Assembly: GCA_013423325.1 (NCBI GenBank)
Contig: BLJB01000233.1
Span: 41,201-105,200, forward strand
DNA length: 64,000 bases
Origin: Usnea hakonensis
Lineage: Eukaryota > Ascomycota > Lecanoromycetes > Lecanorales > Parmeliaceae
Direction of reading: 5' to 3'
The translations under genes were made by a program, and so were the position numbers. The notes under the pieces are model-generated. The model was given only the letters and a program-made list of their open reading frames with translations. It ran no database searches and had not been told where the DNA came from. Of this stretch, positions 1-11,077 are shown piece after piece (positions within the stretch are counted from its first letter, which is position 1; every line of letters begins with the position of its first letter).

Positions 1-790
1 CAGATGAAGGAAGAAAGCTCTGAGAGCTGCAATGTGCCACACTTGCTGGTATCTAAAAGCACTATGAAGTGCGTGACAAGAAATATCAGAGGTCTCAACA
101 ATGAAAAGCCAACAAATATTTATCACACAGCGCAAAACAACATGTGTTAACGCCACCATCAAAGGCCGTAGCCCCCGTGTTATACGCTTCGCGTTCTCTA
201 ATCTCCAAACACAATCGTCGCTCGACGAGTCCAGGACACAAAACGCACCATTCCATCCTATCACAGCCTTTCTTGAACCAAAACCCACGACTCAAGACAA
301 AGAAAACAGCCCATATATCTCATCGCCTCAACACAAGATCCCTAAGCACAAGGACGACCTCACAACACAAAAGCCCTACAATCATGCACCAGCAAATCCC
401 GCGTCCCCCAAAAAAACACTCAACGCAGGAATACAACTCAGCACAACAACTTTCTCCAAATATCTCTCCCATACTTTACTTATAGCATCACCTCACCTCA
501 CCTCACCTCACCTCACCTCACCTCATCAACCATCGCCCCTCGCCCCAACCCCACTCTTTTCTCCCTTCCTATCCAACTCCAGAACCCACCACCCGCATCC
601 CATCCCATCCCATCCCATCAACCCCTACAAAACCGCAACAAGCAAAAAGAATTACATCCACCCCTCCATTTCTCAACAATGCACCTAGAACCTAGCATAC
701 AACAAAAGAATTAATTTAAAAGAAGTTGTAACCGTGCCGAACCACAATCATAATATCATCTCTCTAAAACCCATCTCGAGAGAGTTTATA
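1..790. other. Non-coding, C-rich low-complexity stretch
   Basis: Long open frames exist here only because the + strand is poor in T and rich in C and A. They are made of Pro, His, Ser and Thr runs without recognisable domains, so I do not call a gene. The block contains a pentamer microsatellite and a CCCAT run near 600. It lies downstream of the minus-strand UNC93-like gene and may include its 3' flank. Confidence 0.5.
491..525. repeat. CCTCA pentamer microsatellite, 7 units
   Basis: Seven uninterrupted CCTCA units are read directly from the sequence. A shorter CCCAT run follows about 75 bp later. Confidence 0.9.
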
Positions 791-793
791 TCT

Positions 794-1974
794 CTAACGA
801 GGTGCTGTTGGTGGTAGTAAGAGTGGTGTGATATGTCCCATGGGGATGGGAGAGGGGGGTGGGTTATGGGGGTGGGTTATGGGCGGTTTTGGGGGTGAGG
901 GGGGTTGCGGGTATTGATAATTGGGATGGGCGGGGGGCGGTGGTGAGAGATGAGCATGGATGTGCGTTGGAGTGCGGGCGTGGAGTTGTGACGGGGGGAA
1001 TAAGTTGCAGTGTTGTGTTTTGGGGGCATAAGTGAGAAAAGACGAGAGAAAGAAATGAGCATAGATCCGTCGCCTCCTTCCCCCCCAATACCCTACTCCC
1101 CCGCTCTCCCCCTCCTTCACCTCAGCAGGCGGAACGACATTCTCTTCTCTCAAATAATTCGTCTTCGTCACACACTTCCAAACCACAAACGCCATGCAAC
1201 CCAACCCCACAGCCTGAAGCGTAAAACTATACGCTACAACCTTCAGCTGCAACAACCCCGCCGCTTCAGTCCCAAAAGAAGTCGCGATCCCACCCGCCAG
1301 CACGCCCTTAGCCAGCCCCGCAAATCGCGCCAACTCTTCCGGACTGTTGGTGAAAATTGCAAGGGTCCATTGCGCGAGCACTTGATACTGTGATGCGAAG
1401 CGATTTAAGTGATTGGTCGCATGTGAAGTGTGGAGGACATGACTCACGATGACCAAATTCATCCCGAACAGGAGGTTGAGGATGAAGAAACCGGCAAAAA
1501 AACCATCTGTCCAGTCATACAGTGGTGGATTGAGGGGATCGAGCGGATTGTTGTACAGCCATACCGTGAAGCCAATCCAGCCGGCTAGAACGATGACGGT
1601 CACCGCGGCGAGAGATACGAAGCCCCTCGTTCGACGGGCTCCGATTCTCTTATTGTCTAGCAAAACACCAATGAAGACGGCACCCACGATTTGCATCGAA
1701 TTGTAACATAGCGAGTTAAGGGAGCGCGTGCGGATGTTGAAGTAGAGAGCTTGGAGGAAGCATGAGTCTTTGTTCTCGATTGGAAATTCGAGGGCATGGG
1801 AGCGTGCTCACAATTAAGCGTTGAAAAGACAATCACGACAATCTCACTTCCGAACAACGGGACAAACAAAACCAGGAGCCTCCAATCCCTAAAAAGCCTG
1901 CTCTGAGCTCTGAGCTCAGGCCAGAATCCCCCATGAGGATAGTGTGCCAAAGGTGTGCCGTCCAGCCTATAAGA
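794..1974 (-). pseudogene. UNC93-like (DUF895) membrane protein, C-terminal part only
   Basis: The encoded segment matches the second half of fungal UNC93-like MFS-fold proteins: an LFGSEIVVIVFSTLN membrane helix, then FNIRTRSLNSLCYNSMQ and several further helices. A 62-bp intron (1750-1811, GTGAGC..CCAAG) joins two exons in frame. Family members are about 450-500 residues, but the six N-terminal helices are absent: upstream of 1974 the frame meets a stop and TA-rich decayed DNA. The last 90 residues are a Pro/His-rich tail unlike the family and may be read-through into 3' sequence or hide an unrecognised intron. Family membership is firm. Truncation is what the sequence shows, and calling it a pseudogene is inference. 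A distant 5' exon is the alternative. Confidence 0.65.
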
Positions 1975-3395
1975 ATTGTATAAGAAGCATAGTCTTAAAT
2001 TATGAAAAATCTCGCTCCTACCGAGCCCGCCGAGCCACTAGCCGAAGCTCAGAAAAGCACTTGCTACAGCTATACCACAAACCAGCCGACCAATTGATAT
2101 AAGACTATAGCTGATCATAAAGGACATAAAAATGAAGAAAAGGTAGTGGCCGAGTGCGATAAAGGATGTAAGATATATTCTAAAGAAAAGAGATATACCA
2201 GCAGAACGGAGAGCGAGCTTCACATCTGGAAACAATTGTAGTTTAGAATCACCATGTCTTTCAAGGAAGAAGTGTGGAGCGATGTTCAAGGTGGAAACGT
2301 TCCCGTAAGCATCCCTAGAGCTCACTACATCGAATAAATAGAATACAAGCTCGGAATACCAGTCAACGTGACGAGCAATTTCCCTTTCACAAAGCTCCCA
2401 TCGCATGTCTTACATTCATCCATGGCTCAGCGTCTGCAGTAACAATCGCCTTCCTCCCTACAATCCAAGTCAACAGGCCGTCCCATCTACTATTCCCCGG
2501 ATCTTCGCCGTGCTCAATCGCCCGGACAAGCGCCATCATTGCCTCCGCATCCCGCAAAAGCTGTCCACTCTCTTCCTTAGAAATCGAAGTGCTTGTAGCT
2601 AGCGTCTTACGGCGAGAGGCGCCGGTATTGAGTAGCGCGACTGTAACTGTAATGGTAATATTTGTACGCTCGGCTTGGATGAGTGGCGATAAACTGGTTG
2701 TGGTCGACAGGGTCTCGAGGTGTAGGATGCGAATAGAGTCGTTGGTCTAGGTTACTGAGTTCTTCAGACCGGGACTAATAGGAGTCGATTGTAACTGTAT
2801 CTCCTTGATGAGTGCCGGGACTATACTATTTAACCGGAGGTTAGAATTCGCCCTTTACGAGACGGTACCAGGTCGTGTAAACGGTGAAGGCAGGGAAAGT
2901 AGAATACTAACTATCGCGTTAGACCTCGAGCTATGCGCTTAGCTATTATATACGAGACTATAGAGCGTGCAGCCTTAGTCTTAGGCGTAGCCTAAGTATT
3001 AGTAAAGTCGGACTCTTGCCACTGAAGGTAGCCCCCTGGGCCTTAAAGATCCTCCAGTCAGTATTTCGATGGAAGAAGGCTCAACGAATCTTGACTTACG
3101 GATAATTCGCACAACGTTTTCCACTGCTTGCTTCAGGTCGTGAGCTTTCTATCTCAATCCTATCCCTAGGTAGCATATACGCCTCGTCTCTTGACATTTT
3201 AGAGGTAATCCGATAATATGAGGAAGCTTTGAAGACGTGTCAAGTAGTTATAGCCTTGTATAGATGGGAGAATCTTTGGAGCGACGATAGAAGTTTGCTT
3301 CTCAATAGAATACTAGTACTTTAGTAAAGTAAAATCGAAGGTGTACTGCAAGGCTTGAGTAAGCACACCAGCGATCCCACCACTATGGATAACAA
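1975..3395. other. TA-rich decayed DNA, probably RIP-affected
   Basis: No frame with recognisable protein similarity was found on either strand. From about 2640 the composition is full of TA, TTA, CTA and TAG steps and poor in CA and TG. That bias is expected of repeats mutated by RIP. A 122-codon minus-strand frame (2038-2406) has hydrophobic stretches but no family I recognise. The block borders the 5' break of the UNC93-like gene. Confidence 0.45.
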
Positions 3396-3909
3396 TAGGG
3401 GTATTTAGACTAGATTTTTTTTCGTGGATTCAGCGCCAATCCGCGGGATTCGATGGCCTCGGGCTTTGAAATAGCGGTAAACTCTATACAAATCTGAGCC
3501 CGAATCCATCCGAATCCCAATCCATGAGCAAATCCACGAAAAACCTGCCCGACCTCTCGAGTGCGTATAAGTCACGAATCCACCGTTTTTATACGGTTAG
3601 CGCTAATAGAATGCACGATTTACGCGTCTTTTTAAGGCTATATGGCCTCCTCTACCTCCTCTACCTCCTTAGATAACGGTAATGGACTCCCAGGCCTACT
3701 CAGGTTACTGCTACTTAGGCCAAAGACGACGATATTTGGTAGAGTATAGGTAGTAGCAATAATGCTTACTAAGAGGCCGAATCCACACGAATTCATGGGT
3801 TATATGTAGGATCTTTAGGGCCAATCCATATGGATTCATGGAGTGGTAAAGAAACCAAGCGAATCCATGGATCTGAATCCATGAAAAAAATCTAGTCTGA
3901 ATACCCCTA
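3396..3909. mobile_element. MITE-like element with ~37-bp terminal inverted repeats
   Basis: The left end reads TAGGGGTATTTAGACTAGA followed by a T run and a GGATTCAG box (3396-3433). The right end (3873-3909) is its inverse with about two mismatches. Inside both ends are repeated motifs of the type GAATCCATGGA, reminiscent of subterminal repeats of hAT elements. There is no transposase frame, so it is non-autonomous. The target duplication is not clear: ATAAC occurs in both flanks but not at the same distance. The element ends 120 bp before the start codon of the next gene. Confidence 0.7.
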
Positions 3910-4029
3910 ATAACGTCAAGTCCCGCATCCGGTTTTAGGCATTTCTCCCGACATATATTCCCCTCATTTATTTCCCCCCTCATCCTTACTGCTACACTCT
4001 ACAGTCCCTTCTCAGGCCTCCGTACCATA

Positions 4030-4878
4030 ATGTCCGCCAGCAAAGAGGTTTTCGATCTCATTGACCCCGCTAAATCATGGAGTACCGCTTCTGCTAGCTA
4101 CGCAGAACGTGTGGGACGCATGTGCCGTCACGCCGCAAACCACTTGATTCGTACCTCTCACGATCTATATCCCTTCCGTGTGCCTGGCTCCTACGTTTTC
4201 GATAACGGCGCTGGCACTGGAACCGTGACCGATGTCGTCGTGGAGTTATTTCCTGGCATTCAAGTGCTCGCTACAGATATTGCTCCTGGAATGCTGGAGG
4301 CGATCGATGCAAAGCAGATTCCTAATGTAACTACAAGAGTTGCTGATGCGAGCAAACTAAATAACGTCGCCCCGCTAGGAGCCGACCCTACCTTCACCCA
4401 TGCTTTCAATACTTTCATGGTCATGTTCACCTTGGAGCCCCTCAATGTTGTACGCGAGATGCATCGCGTACTTGAGCCAGGAGGACTCATTGGCTTGGGG
4501 GTCTGGGGCGAACGAATTGGACCAAACACTCTTTGGGAAGAAGCGTGTCAGACCCTCGATCCGACGTACAAGCTGCCATCGCCATTTGCGGACCCTAACG
4601 CCTGGCGCACCGAAGAGGAATTAGCCCAAGCTTTACGTCAAGTGGGTTTCAAAGAAGTCCATACACAAATGTACAAGGTTCCTTTTGAGTTTGAAAATAC
4701 TGCAGCCTATATGAAGTTCTGGTACGAGGCCAAGAACCCTGTAGCCGATCGATTCAAGCACTCATTTACAGGCGACCAAGAGGAAGCAAAGAGAGCGCTA
4801 GAGGGTGTGCTCAAGGACAAATACAAAGACGCAACAAATATCATCGTGGAGACTGTTCTAGCCACAGGCAGGAAATAG
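4030..4878 (+). CDS. Class I SAM-dependent methyltransferase (UbiE/COQ5-like), 282 aa
   Basis: Intact single-exon gene. SAM-binding motif I is VFDNGAGTGTVTD at residues ~57-69, the acidic end of strand 2 is VLATDIAPGM (~79-88), and the post-motif region HRVLEPGGLIGLGVW (~140-154) is typical of the Methyltransf_11/25 fold. The start ATG at 4030 is the first in frame and gives a normal length for fungal secondary-metabolism methyltransferases. The substrate cannot be read from the sequence. It sits 10 kb from the PKS relic, so a link to that pathway is possible but unproven. The MITE-like element ends 120 bp upstream, inside what should be its promoter. Confidence 0.88.
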   Translation: MSASKEVFDLIDPAKSWSTASASYAERVGRMCRHAANHLIRTSHDLYPFRVPGSYVFDNGAGTGTVTDVVVELFPGIQVLATDIAPGMLEAIDAKQIPNVTTRVADASKLNNVAPLGADPTFTHAFNTFMVMFTLEPLNVVREMHRVLEPGGLIGLGVWGERIGPNTLWEEACQTLDPTYKLPSPFADPNAWRTEEELAQALRQVGFKEVHTQMYKVPFEFENTAAYMKFWYEAKNPVADRFKHSFTGDQEEAKRALEGVLKDKYKDATNIIVETVLATGRK

Positions 4879-5044
4879 ACATGTTTAGAGAAAGGAAGAA
4901 ATCCTTCTAATCAGTGCATAAAGAAGAAGTACTCGTTGAGAATCAAAGATGGTAGAAATCGAATGCAAATTGTCTCAATATTTCTAACTCCCTAGGGTCG
5001 TCGTTACTTCTTGGCTGCTTAGTAGCACACAGCCAAAATAAGCA

Positions 5045-5408
5045 TCATATGTCGTGTTCGGCAGACTCCTGTGCAGCAGTGAAAGTTCTCTCGACCCTGA
5101 TTTGATTTTGTTTGGGTAGAGGCTCCATCTCGATATCATTGGGCGTGTTTGATGGAAAAATATCCGCATGTGATGCGGTTGATTCGTTCTCCTGATGCAT
5201 ATTAGAGGAGATGGCGTGAGATCGCTGAGAACGTTGTCGGCTTGACTGAGAGCTCCCAAGTGATGCAATACTTCGCACGCTCCTCACGATACTTTCAAGA
5301 GCCTTGGTACGAAATAAGCCATACATTGTTGGAAGACAGGCTGCTGTGAGTCCACAACCAGTTTCAATAATACACCAGTAAATACCATTGGTGGAAAGGA
5401 CTTCGGTA
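5045..5408 (-). pseudogene. C-terminal relic of a fungal rhodopsin-type (PTH11-like) membrane protein
   Basis: The minus strand reads a last membrane helix (IYWCIIETGCGLTAACLPTM) followed by a cytoplasmic tail rich in Ser, Arg and Gln. This helix-plus-tail is the usual end of the fungal rhodopsin / PTH11 family, whose full proteins have seven helices and 350-450 residues. Upstream the frame hits a stop at about 5408 and no other helix is found as far as 5870. The tail therefore survives without its receptor. A missing upstream exon is possible but none is visible within 500 bp. Confidence 0.55.
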
Positions 5409-6756
5409 GCTTTTACTTAAGATGACGCCCAGCTATAAGAAAGGCTGATCAGGTCTCGTCATCATCGTACATGATTCATTTCCGCTACCGTGCATTGGTG
5501 ACATGACGCCTGGGTGTTCATATGCATGGTGTGACTACACTTCACTCGGCATGCCTGGCCCGTATGAAGATTTCTCGGTTGTCTTCTCGAGTCGGACAAC
5601 TGTACTTTTCGATCGACGTTACGTGTATGTTCTTCGCGCCATCTACATCATGACTTTATGAGAATGGCTGCACGCCCACCGCTTGATGGGGACATATTTC
5701 CAAGATAAAGATCATCACTACGAGGGGCCCTCTTTGCGCAGCGCTGCGTGAAGTGATTTGAATAGGCTTAAGACGTAACAATTGGGCAAGGAGGAAGCGC
5801 TGAACCTGGGACATGTAGCGCAAGGCTGCGTCAGGTCTGTCGCAGCTACGCGATTGTCGTACTTTTAGCTAACGCTCTTCAGTGACCACCCTTCTCCCCT
5901 CCCGCCTCCAGCTCCTCCAGCTCCTCTTCCTCATTCTTCTCCTACTCTTTTTCCTCCTCCTCCTCCTCCTCCTCCTCCTCCTCTTCCTCCTACTCGCAGC
6001 CCCGAAGATCTGATCGACCCAAGCGAAACATCCACACACTAAGGCGGTAGCTTTCCCATGCAAGCCTGCCGTGCCATCACCACGGATCCGGAGATACACT
6101 TCAATAAAGAACTAGCCGTGGAGGCTGTAGCCTCTACTTTCAAAATAGAGCCATGCGAGGCGCGAGTCCGCTCGGTACAACTTGCAGCAGGGGTGGGATC
6201 ACAAAGCTGGGGAGGGCTTCCAACGAATGGTTTCGGATTCGGGGAGCTTGAAGGGTAGTTGATGTGAAAAGAGAAAGAAAAAGAGAGAAGGAGATAGAGA
6301 GAGAGAGAAAGAAAGAGAGAGAGAGAGAGAGGGGGGGGGGGGAGAGAAAGTCATGGAAGTGTCGGCATTGCACACAATCATCTAGAGAGATAAAATCCAC
6401 CTACCTATTTTTGAGGAGACAGTTGCTCGTCCTACCAGTATCGGAATACTATAAGTAGATCAAGAACCACTAGCACGCAGAGTGGGAAGCTAGATGCTAT
6501 ACGTCTCTAGCATTAGTCCCGGACTTACCTAGTAGAGATAAGGCTGTTGGAGTATCGGCTTCGCTCGCGGATCGTATAGATATTTGGCGACCATATTTAG
6601 ATTGATACTTGGGTGCATTGAGATCTAAGACTGTCGTATGATTAAGAGTACTTTCTTTCTTGCCTACCGGGAACCTTTACCATACCTTGAAAACGAGAGG
6701 ATGATTTTGCTTTCTTTGAGTCCTACGAGAGATCACTGGATCTTCGCGGTCTGCAA
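5409..6756. other. Intergenic, with CTC and GA microsatellites
   Basis: No credible gene. A (CTC)n tract occupies about 5951-5993. A purine tract of GAGA and GAAA ending in 12 G occupies about 6265-6350. Open frames across both are low-complexity artefacts. Confidence 0.6.
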
Positions 6757-7335
6757 TCAACCGGCTAGAAGTAGTGAATTTCGAAGAGTAGACGGAGGGA
6801 TACAAACATGTAGTAACGCGGTATCTTGACAGTCATTGGAAAATAAGTCAAACAGCTTGAACCGCGTGTTTCCGATGCAGATGATAGAACCAAAAAGGAA
6901 GGCGAAGGATCCGAGGCTTACGCTAACATCATTAAAATATTCTCTAGTCCATAACATCCCAACAGCCAGCTCACTCATTAGAACATAAAAATAATATACC
7001 AAATGCTCTAGAGCGCTGCAGACTTCATACTCATCTAGAATCCCACCATGAGCAGCTCGAGTATCATCGGCTATGTCGATCCATTGATCGTATCTCCCGG
7101 TGCTTCCATAGCTATCAAAATCTCTTGCCACCAGCCCACCTTCAGCAGCAAGATCCTCCGCCTTTAAGCTAGCTTCAATCATGCGGACGCTCCGCCAGTA
7201 GCGCATCAACTCATCGAAAGTATTCCACAACAATCTCATCAAGGCAAACCGCAATTCAGCCGTACCGGCTCCTTCATACGCATTCTCTCCTGGGGAGGGA
7301 GGTACGACACTGGAAGATATGGACTCTTTGTCCAT
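6757..7335 (-). CDS. Hypothetical protein, 192 aa, two possible membrane helices
   Basis: A continuous minus-strand frame from an ATG at 7335. The composition is balanced and protein-like, with hydrophobic segments near residues 108-130 (LEHLVYYFYVLMSELAVGML) and 140-156 (LGSFAFLFGSIICIG). I recognise no family. Its start overlaps by 17 bp the start of the plus-strand dimethylformamidase-like frame, which itself appears to lack its N-terminus. The two cannot both have normal promoters here. It may be a rearranged gene fragment or a chance frame. Confidence 0.35.
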   Translation of the reverse strand: MDKESISSSVVPPSPGENAYEGAGTAELRFALMRLLWNTFDELMRYWRSVRMIEASLKAEDLAAEGGLVARDFDSYGSTGRYDQWIDIADDTRAAHGGILDEYEVCSALEHLVYYFYVLMSELAVGMLWTREYFNDVSVSLGSFAFLFGSIICIGNTRFKLFDLFSNDCQDTALLHVCIPPSTLRNSLLLAG

Positions 7336-9341
7336 CCGCTTCTGGTGTCAGGCCACTCTCCCAGAAGGAGCGGAGCACGAGCAGTTTCTTTTCTCGTCGT
7401 TTGATGATGCGACGTCCACTGGCTTCGCCAGCTTTCTGGACGAGACTGGTAATGTCAGAGCTCGAATTGGAGGCCCGGACAAGACACAGGAAGTTTCATT
7501 CTCAATTAAGCTTTCTAGACACCAATGGCATCACATCAGTTTTGCCATTAACCGATTGACTAGAAAAGTCCAATTGAGAGCGCAAGCCAAAATTGCAGGC
7601 ATCGGAGAAGCCCCTCTTCTTTGTCAGCAAGAGAAAACACTAGCTGAGGTTCCCCTAATCATCTCTTCGAAGCCTCTCGTAATCGCCAGCGATTCAATTG
7701 ACACCATTGTAGCCCAACATCCAACGAGATCAGCCACCTTCAATGGCAAGATCAACGGCTTCACTCTTGAGACAGTCTCGAATGGTAGGGTTGAGACTAT
7801 GCTAGACTATGACTTTTCCATTGATATCTCAAGTGACAAAGTCCACGATTTCTCGGGCAAACATCGCCACGGTAGTCTTAGAACGCATCTGCAAGAGGCC
7901 GTAACAAGCCATAACTGGGATGCCAGCCATAATGACTGGACACGTGCTTCATCTGGCTATAGTGCAATATATTTTCATGATGATGATCTGGACGATGCTG
8001 CGTGGGAGACAAGCTTTGAGCTGAAGATCCCACAAAGCGTCTGATCGGGATGCTATGGTGTCCATGTTGACGATGGAGTCGCACGAGATATCATACCATT
8101 CTTTGTAAGACCAGATATGAACACGGTAAAAGCACCACTTGTTGCGCTGATCATGCCTACATTCACCTACACGGGTAAGCAATCCAAGCCAGTGCCATCT
8201 GCAAATTATATGCCAATCCGCAATAGCATACACGAACGAGCATCTTTACGACGAGACAAGAGAGGTCCATTTCGCGGCCGCGAAAGTGAGACAAGACAAA
8301 CACTTTGAGACCCTGAAAGAGCGTCCGGACCTTGGCATCTCTTTGTATGATGGCCACAGCGATGGGTCAGGTACTTGCTACTCTTCTTGCAAGCGGCCAA
8401 TCCTCAACATGAGACCAGACTACTCATTCTGGGCGCACGGAGGCCCTCGAGGATTTTCAGCCGACTTGTGGTATATAGCCTTCCTTGAGCGCGAACTTGG
8501 CGAACAAGGCCACGACGTGATTACAGACCATGACCTTAGTGAATATGGTGCACCACTACTGAAGCGATACAAAGTCTTGCTCTCGGGCAGTCAACCAGAA
8601 TATCCAACTTACAATATGCTGGATTCTTACGCTTCCTTCTTGGAAGCTGGTGGCCACTTCATGTATCTGGGCGGCAACGGATACTACTGGGTCACCGCAC
8701 ATGATCGGTACCGTTCCCATCGCATCGAAGGGCGACGTGCTGACCAAGGTTGCAGGACCTTTGGCTTCGTCCCAGGCAACTGGCATCACTCTCTGACCGG
8801 TGAATTGGGAGGCTTGTGGCGTACCAGGGGTCGTCCCCCAAACCAACTGTTTGGCATAGGGTCGTGCGCTATGGGAGTAGCTGATGGAGTTGGATATGGT
8901 ATAACAGAAGAAGCACGATCGGACTCTAGGCTGGCATTTCTCTTTCACGGTTCTGGTCTGGAGAGTGCCAAAATAATTGGAGACTTCGGACTCGTACAGG
9001 CAACTGCATCAGGAGATGAGATTGATCGTCTTGACTACAACCTTGGTACACCCGGCAACGCTGTGGTTATTGCGACGAGCAAGCTGGCAGGGGGCCACTC
9101 GGACGATTATCTTTTATTCAATGAGGAAAGCATGTTTCCTATGACGAATACCACAGGTACGACATCGGATAAGATACGAAGCGACCTTGTCTTCTTTGAA
9201 ACTGCGACTGGAGGTGCAGTGTTCTCTGTTGGGTCCATGAATTGGGTTGGTGCGTTAGCGTGGAAGAACTATGACAACAATATCGCTCAGATGACGGGGA
9301 ATGTGTTGCACGAATTCATTAAGCGTGCCAGAGCTTCATAA
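7319..9341 (+). pseudogene. N,N-dimethylformamidase large-subunit-like gene with an in-frame stop
   Basis: The product belongs to the family of the large (beta) subunit of N,N-dimethylformamidase, an amidohydrolase. The first part is a lamin-G/lectin-like domain (RFWCQATLP, HQWHHISFAINRL). The second part holds the family core: LYDGHSDGSG, MRPDYSFWAHGGPRGFSADLWYI, GNGYYW, and a C-terminal WVGALAWKNYDNN. A 52-bp intron (8175-8226) joins the parts in frame. TGA at 8042-8044 interrupts the exon between KIPQSV and SGCYGVHVD. An Arg codon CGA turned to TGA explains it. About 100 N-terminal residues of the usual ~760 are missing, and the upstream frame closes at TAG 7199-7201. Family assignment is firm. 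Whether the stop is fixed, allelic or a sequencing error is unknown. Confidence 0.75.
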
Positions 9342-9836
9342 TGAACGTCCTGAAGAAGAAATGAGGAAAGATGTTTATACACTTTTCACTTGGACATAGA
9401 GTAGGCAGGAGAGGAAAGAGGAAAGCAGATGCTTTAAATAGAATACAACATATTGCCAAGAGCCAAGTGATACTTTAACATCGTCATAAACGACGCGACT
9501 TGATTGGCCTGTTCTTCCTCGCTTCAGCCTTACAGAGTGCCAAGAGATCCAGGTTTAACCCCTTCCAAGTCTCGCGTACCAAAAGACGGTTAGATGACTT
9601 GTTAGTACAACATAAAAATAACAACACAACACTCATTTTACCAAAAACATACCTTATACAACTTTCGTGTTTTGCTTTTCGTCATCTGAAAAACTTCATC
9701 ATTTTTCCCTTCACCGGCCATCTCTTCTCTCCCCTCTTCTCTTTTCAATCTCCTCTCCCCTCTTCTCTTTTCAATCTCCTCTCCCCTCGTCCTCTCAGCA
9801 CTGTCAACCCTTCCCGCGCCAAAGTAAACACCAACA
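9342..9836 (+). promoter_or_regulatory. Intergenic; pyrimidine-rich promoter with a 26-bp tandem duplication
   Basis: The stretch just before the next ATG is a CT-rich block typical of fungal core promoters. Within about 9734-9785 a 26-bp unit containing CCCTCTTCTCTTTTCAATC is present twice, followed by a partial third copy. Confidence 0.5.
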
Positions 9837-11077
9837 ATGGCCCGACCTTCGCGTTCCTTAATGTACGCCGACGACGCCACATTTCTCTGGAAACCCATCC
9901 TGCGATTCCTCGCCATTCTCCTCGCAATCATCGGCATAGGAACCACAGCCTGGGTCATGATATCGCGTCTTCACAGACCCATCTCCACCAGCAACCCCGA
10001 TTACTCTGAAGACTACGGCTACAGCTACGGCTACGACGATTTCAACACAGTTGTCTTCTTGCCATGGCAATTCATCACCCTAGGACTCTCCATTCTGTGG
10101 AACATAGCCAACATCACGACCCTCCTAGTGCGTAACCGCGCCATCCACCCCGGCGCCAACGTAGCGTGCGACCTCTTACTTTGGTTGGGACTCTTGGTCA
10201 CGGGTGGTTTCGCGACTCTGGGCTCGGTGAATTATTTTTATTATTACCCAGACGATGATTACAGTGATGATGGCGATTTGGGGTATGGAGGTGGGACGTA
10301 CAGCAACGGCACACAGTTCGAGTACGCCGCGAACGGGACCATGATTCCAGTGACGAATTCGGCCAATCAATGTGGGGACTTTACCAGTTGTGCTGCACGG
10401 GACGAATTTGTCAGTGCTGTACAGCACAGAGGAGTGGTCATTGCAGTAGGTGCTGCCATGGCCTTTGTTGTTTTGTAAGTCTACCCTATCTTTTCTATAA
10501 TTTCGACACTCTCCATCCTGCACCATTTCACTTTTCCATAACGATCCATTTTTCCCCCTCAGAGTCACTAACAACAGCATCCAGACTCTTCCATTTCGCC
10601 CTCTTCATCTCCGCCTGCCGCTACACCAACTCCCGTCGCCGATCCGTCACCAGCCGACAAGCCCGAGCCATCACAACCGAAGCCACCGAAATAGCGCGCA
10701 AGATGATAGCCGACATGACCGGACCCAACGGGGGCTTCGTCCCGCGAACCCAAGCCCCGCAGGGCAGTAACTACCAGCCCCTCCAGCAGAACGACGCGGG
10801 GGAAGCCATGGAAATGCGGCAGCGGCAAACTCGAGCTCAACCAGGATACGACTACCAGCCCGTTCAGCAAAACGAGATGGAAGACGCCCGAGCAGAGCAG
10901 ATGTCGCCCGAAGAGGGTCAGCAACGGCACTACGAACAGGCAACTCCTGCCTTCCCGACCGGAGAATCGTCCCTAGCCGCTCAGCGAAGAGCCAAGCAAA
11001 GGACAGTCAACGTGCTAGATGAAGATATCCATCCGGCACTGAGGGACGATCCGGATGTAGTATCGCACGCCATATAG
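9837..11077 (+). CDS. Four-helix integral membrane protein, 376 aa
   Basis: Two exons (9837-10474, 10585-11077) joined by a 110-bp intron (GTAAGT..ATCCAG). The join restores a hydrophobic helix that reads through AFVVL into LFHFALFISACRY. Four membrane segments are visible: residues ~20-42, ~75-97, ~108-128 and ~195-222. The loop between helices 1 and 2 is Tyr/Asp-rich (YGYSYGYDD), and an acidic YYYPDDDYSDDGD loop follows helix 3. The last 150 residues are a hydrophilic tail with two NYQPLQQN / DYQPVQQN boxes. The architecture resembles fungal MARVEL/SUR7-like plasma-membrane proteins but I cannot assign a family. Function unknown. Confidence 0.82.

Noticed and set aside
101..688. 195-codon plus-strand open frame
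   Set aside because: Composed of Pro/His/Ser/Thr runs from C-rich simple sequence, no domain, and overlapping frames are equally open.
5869..6099. Arg/Lys-rich minus-strand frame
   Set aside because: It translates a CTC microsatellite. The poly-Arg is an artefact.
6140..6460. Frames rich in Ser/Leu/Phe or Arg/Glu
   Set aside because: They translate the GA tract on either strand.
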